Shown here: in pieces, positions 55,599 to 62,901 of the stretch
Position numbering within the stretch: the stretch's first letter is position 1
Layout of the letters: every line of letters starts with the position of its first letter
DNA from: a virus
Virus record (IMG/VR): IMGVR_UViG_3300042937_000753
Location: 1 to 64,000 of that record
Length of the DNA: 64,000 bases
Reading direction: 5' to 3' (one strand)
Notes under the pieces: model-generated
Told to the model about the DNA's origin: nothing
The model's database searches: none
Seen by the model: only the letters and a program-made list of their open reading frames with translations
Program-made: the position numbers and the translations under genes

Positions 55599-56903
55599 TT
55601 ATAGTTCTAATTTAATCACTTTTCCTGGTAAACTTTCATTCATATAAGATTGTTCTGACAAAACCCATAGAACATTTCCTCTAGGTTTTACATCTGCTCT
55701 ACATTCACCATCTGTAAAATACACCAGGCTTGTATATTTATTTAGGTTTACATTAAAATACTCTAGGACGGGATCAAATTCAGTCCCACCTCTACCTTGT
55801 ATTGCCATTTCAAATTTACCTTTATAAGGTTCAATTGATCTGATACTTGTATCACATTGTATAACGGTAATATCAACACCACATTTAAAAATATGATGCA
55901 TCTCTCCCATAAATTCTCTAAGTTCGTTATCACTTACAGATCCAGAAGTATCAATAGCCAACAACATGTGTTGTCTCATCTTTACTTTAAGACCAGGATT
56001 AGCATCAAATCTCTTGTTTTCCTTCCTTCTAATTTTCTTAGTGAATACTTTAGTACTTATACCAGTAAATCTTCTAATGTATCCTCTCCAATCAAATTTA
56101 GGTTTAACAATTTCTTCAATAATAATAACTCCATCAATTTCTCCAGGAACAGTGCCTCTTTTCTTAACAGTTTGCTCTTTAGCATCTGAAAGTACTTTTT
56201 GTAATTGTCTATCAATTAACTTTTGCTCTGCTTCAGTAAGATCTTCAAACTCATCCCATGTACCGTGATCAGGAATATTACCAGATTCTATATTATCTAG
56301 TAATTCATCCATTGCATCACATCCACAAGTTCCATTCTCCTGTTTTTCCTGTTTTGCTTCTCTAAGCTTATCATAGTAATATCTACAACCAGCTCTAGTA
56401 TCAAGATTCATCTCATCATAATCTTCAATCATGATACCTCTAGACGGAAGTTTACTTGCAATAACTTGCAATTCTTCCTGAGTAGCATTATTTTCCTTAG
56501 CACTCTTTAATTCAGATACTATACTTGCTTTAAGAGTATCAAACTCTTCTTTAGTATAATCTCCACCTGGAAGCCAAGAATTATCAATATACTGATTAAT
56601 TTCCATATCCATTGCAACATTAGCAAGTTTTCTATCAGAAAACTTAAAAAATGTGGTTAAGTGACCAAAAGCAATGTGTAATAATTCATGCTTTAACAAA
56701 CCAAGTTTGTTTAATTCAGATAAACTTTCCCAAAATGTAGGATTAATTGCAAGTTGGTAATTAATACCATTCTTACTTACTCCTGCAGTAGGAACACGTT
56801 TACCGTCCCAAACTTTGTTTAGCATAAGAAGAAAGAATCCATAATAGGGCTCTTTCAACATAAGCTCTTTTGCAATTTTGCTAAGACTTTCTTGTTTGTC
56901 CAT
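55599..56903 (-). CDS. VWA-domain protein with DUF2201-type metallopeptidase-like N-terminus
   Basis: I start it at ATG 56903, overlapping the upstream stop (TGATG); an in-frame TTG precedes it at 56906. The N-terminal domain has HELLH (H72, E73, H76) followed by GH and DMEINQYID, as in COG3864/DUF2201 putative metallopeptidases. A Cys-containing, acidic linker (CGCD near 193-196) follows. The C-terminal VWA domain has a complete metal-ion-dependent adhesion site: DTSGS (D318, S320, S322), GGTEF (T374) and FTDGE (D398). In this family the HExxH site may be structural or catalytic. It pairs with the MoxR ATPase downstream. Confidence 0.88.
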   Translation of the reverse strand: MDKQESLSKIAKELMLKEPYYGFFLLMLNKVWDGKRVPTAGVSKNGINYQLAINPTFWESLSELNKLGLLKHELLHIAFGHLTTFFKFSDRKLANVAMDMEINQYIDNSWLPGGDYTKEEFDTLKASIVSELKSAKENNATQEELQVIASKLPSRGIMIEDYDEMNLDTRAGCRYYYDKLREAKQEKQENGTCGCDAMDELLDNIESGNIPDHGTWDEFEDLTEAEQKLIDRQLQKVLSDAKEQTVKKRGTVPGEIDGVIIIEEIVKPKFDWRGYIRRFTGISTKVFTKKIRRKENKRFDANPGLKVKMRQHMLLAIDTSGSVSDNELREFMGEMHHIFKCGVDITVIQCDTSIRSIEPYKGKFEMAIQGRGGTEFDPVLEYFNVNLNKYTSLVYFTDGECRADVKPRGNVLWVLSEQSYMNESLPGKVIKLEL

Positions 56904-57298
56904 CAATCTTTTAATTTAATTTGTATTTCAAATTTGTCTGTAGGATAGCCAATAGATTCTAACATCCTTGACATATCCCTAATAAAGAATTCCATAAATA
57001 GCTCAACCGAAGCTTTAGAACCTTTGTTTTGTGTAATCCAACACAGAGTTTTAGGACTTGTAAGAGGAGTTTTGTCTGTAATATCTAACAACTTAGTTGC
57101 TATCTTCTTACAATTTAACATCCAGTTTTCCATAGTGTGTCCACCAAACTTATAGAGAACTAATAGTTCTCCTACATACTTTTTAAAATCAACATTCTTT
57201 AAAGTCTCAAATGCTATGATGTGATTATCTGCATCTTCAGATTTCAACATCATAATTAGATTTCTTGTTTCTTCTTTGTCAAAAATCATTTTTGCCAT
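56903..57298 (-). CDS. Hypothetical protein, 131 aa, paralogous to part of the 446-aa protein
   Basis: Residues about 17-60 (MLKSEDADNHIIAFETL ... FGGHTMENW) align with residues about 218-265 of the 446-aa gene product; both share S-x-D-x-DNHI, a helix and GH-M/T. The remainder is a helical Lys-rich region (TPKTLCWI-like block and IQIKLKD end). It is just upstream of the VWA/MoxR pair with overlapping stop/start, so it may be an adaptor or substrate of that system. Unknown function. Confidence 0.72.
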   Translation of the reverse strand: MAKMIFDKEETRNLIMMLKSEDADNHIIAFETLKNVDFKKYVGELLVLYKFGGHTMENWMLNCKKIATKLLDITDKTPLTSPKTLCWITQNKGSKASVELFMEFFIRDMSRMLESIGYPTDKFEIQIKLKD

Positions 57299-57489
57299 TA
57301 TACTTCAGTTTTTAAGTATTCATCATCTAAACAATCTAATTCCATTAAGGAATTGTTTAAATCTATCATAGTCATGTATGCAGGATTATTTAACCTAGCA
57401 TTATCCATATCATAATTAGCCTCTAACAGCTCTATAGCTTCATTAACTAAAGCTTCTACTTTTTCTTTAATTTGTTCTACTCTATCCAT
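57298..57489 (-). CDS. Small helical hypothetical protein, 63 aa
   Basis: Stop/start overlaps of one base on both sides place it firmly in the operon. The product is acidic and all-helical (VEQIKEKVEALVNEAIELLE), coiled-coil-like, and has a single Cys. Unknown function. Confidence 0.68.
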   Translation of the reverse strand: MDRVEQIKEKVEALVNEAIELLEANYDMDNARLNNPAYMTMIDLNNSLMELDCLDDEYLKTEV

Positions 57490-57920
57490 TACTTTTCTGT
57501 TTTAGATTCAACTATTTTAATTAACTTTTCTAGACAAGCAAGTTCTGCTTCTTCGTAAGAATTATAAGGACTTGTTCCACCTGTTTTCCAAGTATAATAG
57601 CCCCAAAAATCAGCACCTGCTACATTTTTATAGACATAATTATGTAACCCATACTTCTCTCTAAACCATCTAAATGCTTGTGAGAATGTTGCTGCTAAAA
57701 TAACATCATCTTCAATTGTCCAGCAGTTAGGTTGATCTGACTCAGTATCATTAAAGATTATATCTTCACCTTCAAAATTTAATTTAATAGTTGGATATAT
57801 TAATGTCCTTAAATCATCATCATTTACTGGATTTGTATTATAACCAGCAAAACAAGATTCATCAAATCCAAGTTCTTTTAAAGCTAATGCTTCTGTATAA
57901 GGTATAAATTCTTTTTCCAT
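57489..57920 (-). CDS. Hypothetical protein, 143 aa
   Basis: Starts MEKEFIPYTEALALKELGFD and has a conserved-looking middle, TFSQAFRWFREKYGLHNYVY, then YNSYEEAELACLEKLI. I recognise this layout from many Bacteroidota phage and prophage proteins of unknown function. Single-base overlaps with both neighbours. No catalytic motif. Confidence 0.75.
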   Translation of the reverse strand: MEKEFIPYTEALALKELGFDESCFAGYNTNPVNDDDLRTLIYPTIKLNFEGEDIIFNDTESDQPNCWTIEDDVILAATFSQAFRWFREKYGLHNYVYKNVAGADFWGYYTWKTGGTSPYNSYEEAELACLEKLIKIVESKTEK

Positions 57921-58267
57921 CAGTCTTCAATTTTTAAAGTTTTAATTGCCCATTTCTCAGGCTTACCACTTGCAATCATATCCACCCATTCCTTTGCTGT
58001 TGGAATGTAATTGTTGCAGTCTTCTTTGATATGCTGTTCAGCAACATATCTAGTGTATACAGTTTTACCAGCAGAGTTAAGAAAAGATACACCAAAAACT
58101 TTTTCACATTCAAAGATACCTTCACTATGGTGACGGAACATTCTATGCATGCTATGACCTATCCATGATTTTGTAGCATCAAACCACTCATGAATATGAT
58201 GATAATTTTCAGGTATTCCTCCAAACTTTTTAGCTGATGATTTTGAATGTTGATAAGGATGTGCCAT
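57920..58267 (-). CDS. DUF6915-like protein
   Basis: 115 residues with the His/Trp/Arg-rich core I associate with DUF6915: MAHPYQHSKSSAKKFGG at the start, HEWFDATK, HRMFRHHSEGIFECE and a C-terminal IPTAKEWV. The conserved His residues suggest metal binding, but no function is known to me. ATG overlaps the upstream stop (TAATG). Confidence 0.75.
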   Translation of the reverse strand: MAHPYQHSKSSAKKFGGIPENYHHIHEWFDATKSWIGHSMHRMFRHHSEGIFECEKVFGVSFLNSAGKTVYTRYVAEQHIKEDCNNYIPTAKEWVDMIASGKPEKWAIKTLKIED

Positions 58268-58434
58268 TACATTTTGTATGTTATATGATCAATAATCTCA
58301 TGTTTTGCTTCAGCATAACCTAAACCATAAGAATCTTCATATAAAATTTCTACTTTTTCAAGTATTTCTCTTTTTAATTCATCTGTTAATGTTTGAGTCT
58401 CTAAGTCCTCTAACCAATCTTGAAAATCTTCCAT
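58267..58434 (-). CDS. Small acidic helical protein, 55 aa
   Basis: A short frame running MEDFQDWLEDLETQTL to IIDHITYKM. Its ATG overlaps the upstream stop by one base and its TAA overlaps the DUF6915-like ATG by one base. It exactly fills the gap between two genes, which is strong evidence that it is real. Acidic, helical, unknown function. Confidence 0.75.
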   Translation of the reverse strand: MEDFQDWLEDLETQTLTDELKREILEKVEILYEDSYGLGYAEAKHEIIDHITYKM

Positions 58435-58619
58435 TATTTCTTTTTTAAATATTCAATAACTCTTTCCCAGTAACTTTTAGCTTTCATTCTTCCATCTCTA
58501 AATGGTGCTAAGGCATGTGTTGCTTTAGCTGTATTTAAAGCTTCTTCTTTAGCTTTTTCAGTTCCATGTAGAACACGTGCATAATTATACAGTTCATCAG
58601 CTTTTTTTTCTTCAGTCAT
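58434..58619 (-). CDS. Small hypothetical protein, 61 aa, Lys/Ala-rich helical
   Basis: MTEEKKADELYNYARVLHG start; basic C-terminus VIEYLKKK. ATG lies within the end of the upstream gene (8-base overlap). Helical, soluble, unknown function. Confidence 0.68.
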   Translation of the reverse strand: MTEEKKADELYNYARVLHGTEKAKEEALNTAKATHALAPFRDGRMKAKSYWERVIEYLKKK

Positions 58620-59019
58620 TTTCTGCTTTTTCTAGTAAACTACCATCATGAAAATAATCTTCTGTCTCAGTAACTCTTACATGATTATTAACAAAATATT
58701 TTCCTGAAGGAATACATATACATAAATCTCCAAAGCCACCTTCATTATTCCACCAGTCTTCTATATCATTAAGAATAGTTTCTTGTGCAAATTCTTCAAT
58801 TAAAGAATAAGCACTTGAATCCAACTCTGCTAAATTTGAATCATTTTCCCAATCATCTATATTATCATTTACATCTCCTGGAGTATCACACTTTTCTGTT
58901 GTATATCCAATCCATTCTATGGCACCGGAGTCTCCTCCACCATCATATTTTACTTTAATACCTGTAATACCAAGGTCAGCCAACTTAAATAGAAGGCCTG
59001 TCATTTCATTTTCTGTCAT
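58612..59019 (-). CDS. DUF6878-like protein
   Basis: 135 residues. The block IKVKYDGGGDSGAIEWI followed by DIEDWWNNEGGFGDL and an acidic, aromatic C-terminus resembles DUF6878, a small family often found on phages and plasmids. The Gly-Asp-Ser-Gly turn is its most distinctive part. Function unknown. ATG overlaps the upstream stop as ATGA. Confidence 0.65.
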   Translation of the reverse strand: MTENEMTGLLFKLADLGITGIKVKYDGGGDSGAIEWIGYTTEKCDTPGDVNDNIDDWENDSNLAELDSSAYSLIEEFAQETILNDIEDWWNNEGGFGDLCICIPSGKYFVNNHVRVTETEDYFHDGSLLEKAEND

Positions 59020-59207
59020 ACTTTTGCTTTTTGAATAAAATATTTTGCTACTTCAGGAATGTGTTTCTTGTAGTAAGGCTGTTCAGACTTACACCATTGT
59101 TTCACTTCATCCTTTGTATTAAACTTTTGGTACGGAAATGTTATTTCCAACTCTTTGATAAAATCATTTACAGTCCAACCTTCCCAGATGTGTCTGTCAT
59201 TACTCAT
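59016..59207 (-). CDS. Small hypothetical protein, 63 aa
   Basis: MSNDRHIWEGWTVNDFIKEL start, Trp- and Lys-rich, ending EVAKYFIQKAKV. Looks like a short helical DNA- or protein-binding module, with no recognised family. One base separates it from the upstream gene; ATGA overlap downstream. Confidence 0.68.
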   Translation of the reverse strand: MSNDRHIWEGWTVNDFIKELEITFPYQKFNTKDEVKQWCKSEQPYYKKHIPEVAKYFIQKAKV

Positions 59208-59208
59208 A

Positions 59209-59634
59209 TTATTTTATTTTAAAGAATCTTCCAAGTATGTTTCCATTTAAGAATTCTTCTTTCTCAAGAACTTCTCTTGTGAATTGATACTTAGTTTCAT
59301 AATATGTAAGTTCCATTTTGGAAAAACATATTTTAACCATAAATCTTTTAATCTTTAAACCAGCTTTATGAGCTTCTTTAAGAGTTATATTACTGCTATA
59401 GTAATTTTCATAACTAGGTTTTGTCACGGTGCTGTACTTTTTAGTTCTTTTATCAGTTATGTTTTCTAAAGCTTTTTTACCAAACTTCTTTTTAGTTACT
59501 GAGTAAAAGTTCTTCTTGCCCACATATCTTACAGACTTTCCATCAATAATAACTTCCATCTCATACACAAAGCCTATAGCTCCTTCTGGAATCATGCTAT
59601 CATTAAAAGGTCTTCCTTCATATAACCAACTCAT
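59209..59634 (-). CDS. GIY-YIG-like putative endonuclease
   Basis: 141 residues. GFVYEMEV and RYVGKKNFYS fit the two strands of a GIY-YIG-type core (GFVY for GIY, YVG for YIG). A Lys/Arg-rich segment, the YYSSNITL block and a C-terminal helix with YYETKYQF follow, whose Glu could be the metal ligand. I recall phage proteins of this pattern annotated as putative nucleases. It overlaps the primase gene by ATGA. The nuclease call is motif inference only. Confidence 0.6.
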   Translation of the reverse strand: MSWLYEGRPFNDSMIPEGAIGFVYEMEVIIDGKSVRYVGKKNFYSVTKKKFGKKALENITDKRTKKYSTVTKPSYENYYSSNITLKEAHKAGLKIKRFMVKICFSKMELTYYETKYQFTREVLEKEEFLNGNILGRFFKIK

Positions 59635-60611
59635 AATGCTTGTTTTAATAGTGGAATCAATACACTTCTTACAGCATCAATACCATGAACTTTTACTGAA
59701 TCAGATATATCTTTCTCCATAGGAAGATTAATTGTAATTACTCCAAACATTTTCTGATATTTTTGAGCAGCTTTCTGTCCTGCCTCATCATTATCAAATA
59801 ACACAAAAACACTTTTATAGTGCTTAATTACATTAACCATGTAATTTGTAGGAATCATTGAATTCTCACTGTCTGGAGAAATAGACTCGGCATCTGTAAG
59901 TTTTAATTTATTAAATGCCATCAAATCTTTCAAAGAAGATGTAATAACAAGAAACTTTTTATCACCTCTGAGTTGTTCACTACCTTGGATATAATCCCGG
60001 ACTTTTATGAATTTACTATCCTTTACTTTAGGTTGATAAATCTTATACAAAGTTCCATCCTTTTTAAAGTAACCATAAATATAGTTTGCACTAATATTCA
60101 TCTTTGTAGTAATACCTAAGTTATCTTCTTTGGTCATTGTATAAAATCCTAAAGGAGCTACATTATAGTGCTCTAACATTTTTGATCCAATTCCAAAAGC
60201 TGTCCAATAGTTTTGATCTAGGTTATTCCAGTGTCTTATTTCATAATCAGATACACTAAACTTACTATGAGCTTTTAATTCAATCACTGGTGCCGGTTCA
60301 TGAGTTTTAATATACTCACAGTAGTCATCAATAATTTTAAATGAAGCTCTAGCTCTACTTGGTAAATTAAATAGTGTTTGCACAAGATTTAATGCATCAC
60401 CACCATTACCTGTAGAAAAGTCTTTAAACTTATAGGTATTATTGTTATCCATATAAATATACATGGATGCTGTCTTTTCTCTACTATTGAAAATAGATTT
60501 AATTTTTACACTTTGACCAGATAGTTTTTCTGCTATCTGTAAATAAAATTCAAAGACCCACTCTTTAGGTATGTCTTCTAATTTTGCAATTAGATTTTTA
60601 GTAGAAATCAT
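59631..60611 (-). CDS. DnaG-like primase with degenerate zinc and Toprim signatures
   Basis: 326 residues. The N-terminal part (KIKSIFNSREKTASMYIY, then YKFKDFSTGNGGDAL) matches DnaG/CHC2-type phage primases, but the zinc-binding Cys/His set is absent. The Toprim region has VITSSLKDLMAF where the usual acidic motif (xxEGxxD) is expected, and LFDNDEAGQKAAQKY as the DxD motif. The usual Toprim Glu is therefore replaced by Ser. Likely synthesises primers for PolB with the DnaB-like helicase encoded upstream. Its ATG lies 11 bases after a terminator T-run. Confidence 0.82.
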   Translation of the reverse strand: MISTKNLIAKLEDIPKEWVFEFYLQIAEKLSGQSVKIKSIFNSREKTASMYIYMDNNNTYKFKDFSTGNGGDALNLVQTLFNLPSRARASFKIIDDYCEYIKTHEPAPVIELKAHSKFSVSDYEIRHWNNLDQNYWTAFGIGSKMLEHYNVAPLGFYTMTKEDNLGITTKMNISANYIYGYFKKDGTLYKIYQPKVKDSKFIKVRDYIQGSEQLRGDKKFLVITSSLKDLMAFNKLKLTDAESISPDSENSMIPTNYMVNVIKHYKSVFVLFDNDEAGQKAAQKYQKMFGVITINLPMEKDISDSVKVHGIDAVRSVLIPLLKQAL

Positions 60612-60622
60612 AAGAATAAAAT

Positions 60623-60648
60623 AAAAAAGGGGGAAACTGATTTCCCCC
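60623..60648 (-). terminator. Intrinsic terminator between SSB-like and primase genes
   Basis: On the - strand GGGGGAAA (60648-60641), loop TCAG, TTTCCCCC (60636-60629), then six T. An 8-bp G/C-rich stem with a tetraloop. The primase ATG follows 11 bases downstream. Confidence 0.88.
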
Positions 60649-60664
60649 TATTAATTATTAATAA

Positions 60665-61351
60665 TTAATCTAGACTGAAATCAGAAGAAGTAGCAGTTGG
60701 TGTTGTGAAATCATCATCTCCACCAAAATTATTTACATCTCTTACTTCCAACTTTTTAAGATGTTTGCTTTCATCATAAGGAATTATTTTTCCTCCTTCA
60801 ATTTCACCATAAGCATATTTTCTATTTTCTGCCTTTGGAAGCCACATATCATAAGTTGTATAACCACTTTTGTTTAGATATTCTTTACCCGCAACACAAA
60901 ACTCAAGATATAGATCTTTAATTGGTGCTGTAGCATTAAATGCATCAACAAAAGTTTCAATAGTATCATGTTTACCATCTTGTCCAACAAACCAATCATT
61001 AATCCCTAGAGTTTTAGATAAACTCTGTAAAAAGATTAAAACTGATCTGTCTCTTTGAATTTTAATGCCGGATTTTGTTTCTCCATCTGCATAAGCATAT
61101 TGACTTGCTTTCACTCTACCAATTTGACCTTCAAAACGGCCTTTGCTTTCATCATCCTTGTCAAGCATAAAACCTTCAAAACCTTCAATAGGTGCGGTTT
61201 CTACATGTAGAATTAAATGTTTAGCTCCATCAATGAATCTAAAATCTTCTAGATCAATACTGTTAATTTTTAAAACATGATTACCTGGAGCAATTGTTTT
61301 TGCTAATGATGAGCCACCACCTGAGCCCAAATCTGTTGTACTTAAAGCCAT
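60665..61351 (-). CDS. Probable single-stranded-DNA-binding protein
   Basis: 228 residues with an alternating strand pattern like an OB fold (HVLKINSIDL, KHLILHVETAP, SVLIFLQSLSK, YLEFCVAGKEYL). A short acidic, flexible C-terminus follows (FGGDDDFTTP ... DFSLD), as in SSB proteins that recruit partners. Its place between the Sak4-like ATPase and the primase supports this, because Sak4 proteins work with SSB in annealing. No diagnostic motif is unambiguous, so the call depends on context. Confidence 0.6.
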   Translation of the reverse strand: MALSTTDLGSGGGSSLAKTIAPGNHVLKINSIDLEDFRFIDGAKHLILHVETAPIEGFEGFMLDKDDESKGRFEGQIGRVKASQYAYADGETKSGIKIQRDRSVLIFLQSLSKTLGINDWFVGQDGKHDTIETFVDAFNATAPIKDLYLEFCVAGKEYLNKSGYTTYDMWLPKAENRKYAYGEIEGGKIIPYDESKHLKKLEVRDVNNFGGDDDFTTPTATSSDFSLD

Positions 61352-61373
61352 AATTTACTTTTTTTATTTATTA

Positions 61374-61481
61374 TTACATTAGTATTGATACCAAATATCC
61401 TATTACTATAACGGATATTATAACTGAAATTACTTGTAATGTTGAATCAACACCATCTGGTTTCTTTTCTTCTTGTTTCAT
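61374..61481 (-). CDS. 35-aa single-pass membrane peptide
   Basis: ATG in an A-rich leader, TAA stop 22 bases before the SSB-like gene. The N-terminus is charged (MKQEEKKPDGVD); the C-terminal 22 residues are Ile/Val/Leu-rich (VISVIISVIVIGYLVSILM), a clear transmembrane segment. It fills an otherwise empty 148-base gap in the operon. Possible membrane anchor or anti-host peptide; function unknown. Confidence 0.6.
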   Translation of the reverse strand: MKQEEKKPDGVDSTLQVISVIISVIVIGYLVSILM

Positions 61482-61499
61482 TTTTTTGTTTTTAAATTG

Positions 61500-62222
61500 T
61501 TATACATAAATCTTATCCCAGTGAAACTCAAGTTCACCTTTGTCATTCATTTCAGAAACTACTATTTCTTCATTTCTTAAGTGTTCAGGTCTTGCACCGC
61601 AAGTTACTTCTTCACTAGTCTTAAAACTTAAAATAGTTTTATTTCCTTTTCTATACATGTAACCAATAGCATCTGCATTAGCACAAATCAAAGATTTGAT
61701 TTTACCAGTTAAATCTATATTAGCAGACATAACCATCTCACCCTTATCATCAACTACCTTGTCCTTAATGTGACCAGATAAAATAATGTGGGGAGCTAAG
61801 GTATCAATAAAATCTAAAACTTGAAAGAATGCTTCTCTAATATATAAATATCCTGCACCATTTGGTAAAGTAACTACAGTATCACCATCAAAGTTTTTAC
61901 CCATAGAAGTTTTTCTATAAAGTTTTACAGCTAAAGGCATTATCATAGTTTCTAAAGCAGTTACAGTATCTATAGTAATATACTTATAGGGCTTACCTGC
62001 TTCAATAATTGAATTACCGGTATCAATTAATTCTTTAAAAGTATTAGCTTTAATTTTAAGAGCTTCTACATAATCAGAACCATTTTCTAGATCAATAATT
62101 AAATTATTTTCTAGTCCAGCATAAGCAGTTGTTTTACCAGTTTTAGGTTTAGAATAAACAAGTAATCTTTTTGGATTAACTTGAGTTGCTTTTACTTTAT
62201 TTGTTGGAAGTACTATACTCAT
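61500..62222 (-). CDS. Sak4-like RecA-fold ATPase (AAA_24 type)
   Basis: 240 residues with Walker A YSKPKTGKTTAY and Walker B YITIDTVTAL, followed by LSGHIKDKVVDDKGEM, characteristic of phage nucleotide-binding proteins of the Sak4/AAA_24 group. These single-strand annealing-type recombinases act with a phage SSB. The SSB-like gene lies just downstream. Starts as ATGA overlap with the upstream gene. Confidence 0.83.
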   Translation of the reverse strand: MSIVLPTNKVKATQVNPKRLLVYSKPKTGKTTAYAGLENNLIIDLENGSDYVEALKIKANTFKELIDTGNSIIEAGKPYKYITIDTVTALETMIMPLAVKLYRKTSMGKNFDGDTVVTLPNGAGYLYIREAFFQVLDFIDTLAPHIILSGHIKDKVVDDKGEMVMSANIDLTGKIKSLICANADAIGYMYRKGNKTILSFKTSEEVTCGARPEHLRNEEIVVSEMNDKGELEFHWDKIYV

Positions 62223-62890
62223 ATTTCACTTTTTGATTTTCTAATTAAATCATTTAACCATGTTTTATCACTGACAGGTGTTACAAGCATAATAGCAGCA
62301 AAATCTTTAAGAGAAATATTTGCTAATGTTGTTGTAGTACTTTCTGCTACAACTTTGTCAATGTCAAAATCAGATCCTGCTAAATCTAATGTAGTTTCTT
62401 TCTTAGGAAACTCTTCTTCAAAATCAGGAAAAGGAGCTAAAGACTTTTGAAGTTTTGGTAAACCATCCTGAGCTTTTTTAGCTTCTTCTTTTCTCTTCTC
62501 ATAAAGAGAATAAGAAATTTCACTACCATCTGGTTGAATCATTATTAATTCACTAGATGAAATAATATAAACAGAATAACCAGGTCTTTCTCTTAATTCA
62601 TACTCTTCCGCATAGAATGGATTTGCTTTGAATTTAAACAAAGGTCTATCCTCTAGCATTGGACTATAATCCTTCTCTGCTCCTGCATCATCTCTAATTA
62701 CATCAATAAACTCCATATAAAGGTCTTCACCTTTCTTAAGCTCACTTTCATAAAGTTGAATGTTTCTTCCAAAACGGCCTTTCTCATAAAATGCCATTTT
62801 CAATGTAAAGCTTGGACTTGCCAACTTTAACTTTTTAAAAGTTTCTGCATGGTGTGCAAAATACTCTCTTTCTTTTTGTTTTCTATCCAT
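62219..62890 (-). CDS. Hypothetical protein between helicase and Sak4-like ATPase, 223 aa
   Basis: Starts MDRKQKEREYFAHHAETFKK. An N-terminal basic helical region and a middle rich in Lys/Glu/Pro precede a conserved-looking C-terminal helical tail (SLKDFAAIMLVTPVSDKTWL). Similar tails occur at the ends of other phage proteins. It contains the word SDFDIDKV by chance (see rejected). It likely acts in replication because its neighbours do; no domain recognised. Confidence 0.75.
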   Translation of the reverse strand: MDRKQKEREYFAHHAETFKKLKLASPSFTLKMAFYEKGRFGRNIQLYESELKKGEDLYMEFIDVIRDDAGAEKDYSPMLEDRPLFKFKANPFYAEEYELRERPGYSVYIISSSELIMIQPDGSEISYSLYEKRKEEAKKAQDGLPKLQKSLAPFPDFEEEFPKKETTLDLAGSDFDIDKVVAESTTTTLANISLKDFAAIMLVTPVSDKTWLNDLIRKSKSEI

Positions 62891-62901
62891 AATTTAAATT
62901 T

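Noticed and set aside
62340-62400. SDFDIDKV in the 223-aa protein, identical in core to the RNA polymerase motif ADFDIDKL
   Set aside because: The protein is short and lacks the upstream RIPVQG block and the rest of the barrel; the match sits in an acidic, flexible region and is most likely chance.
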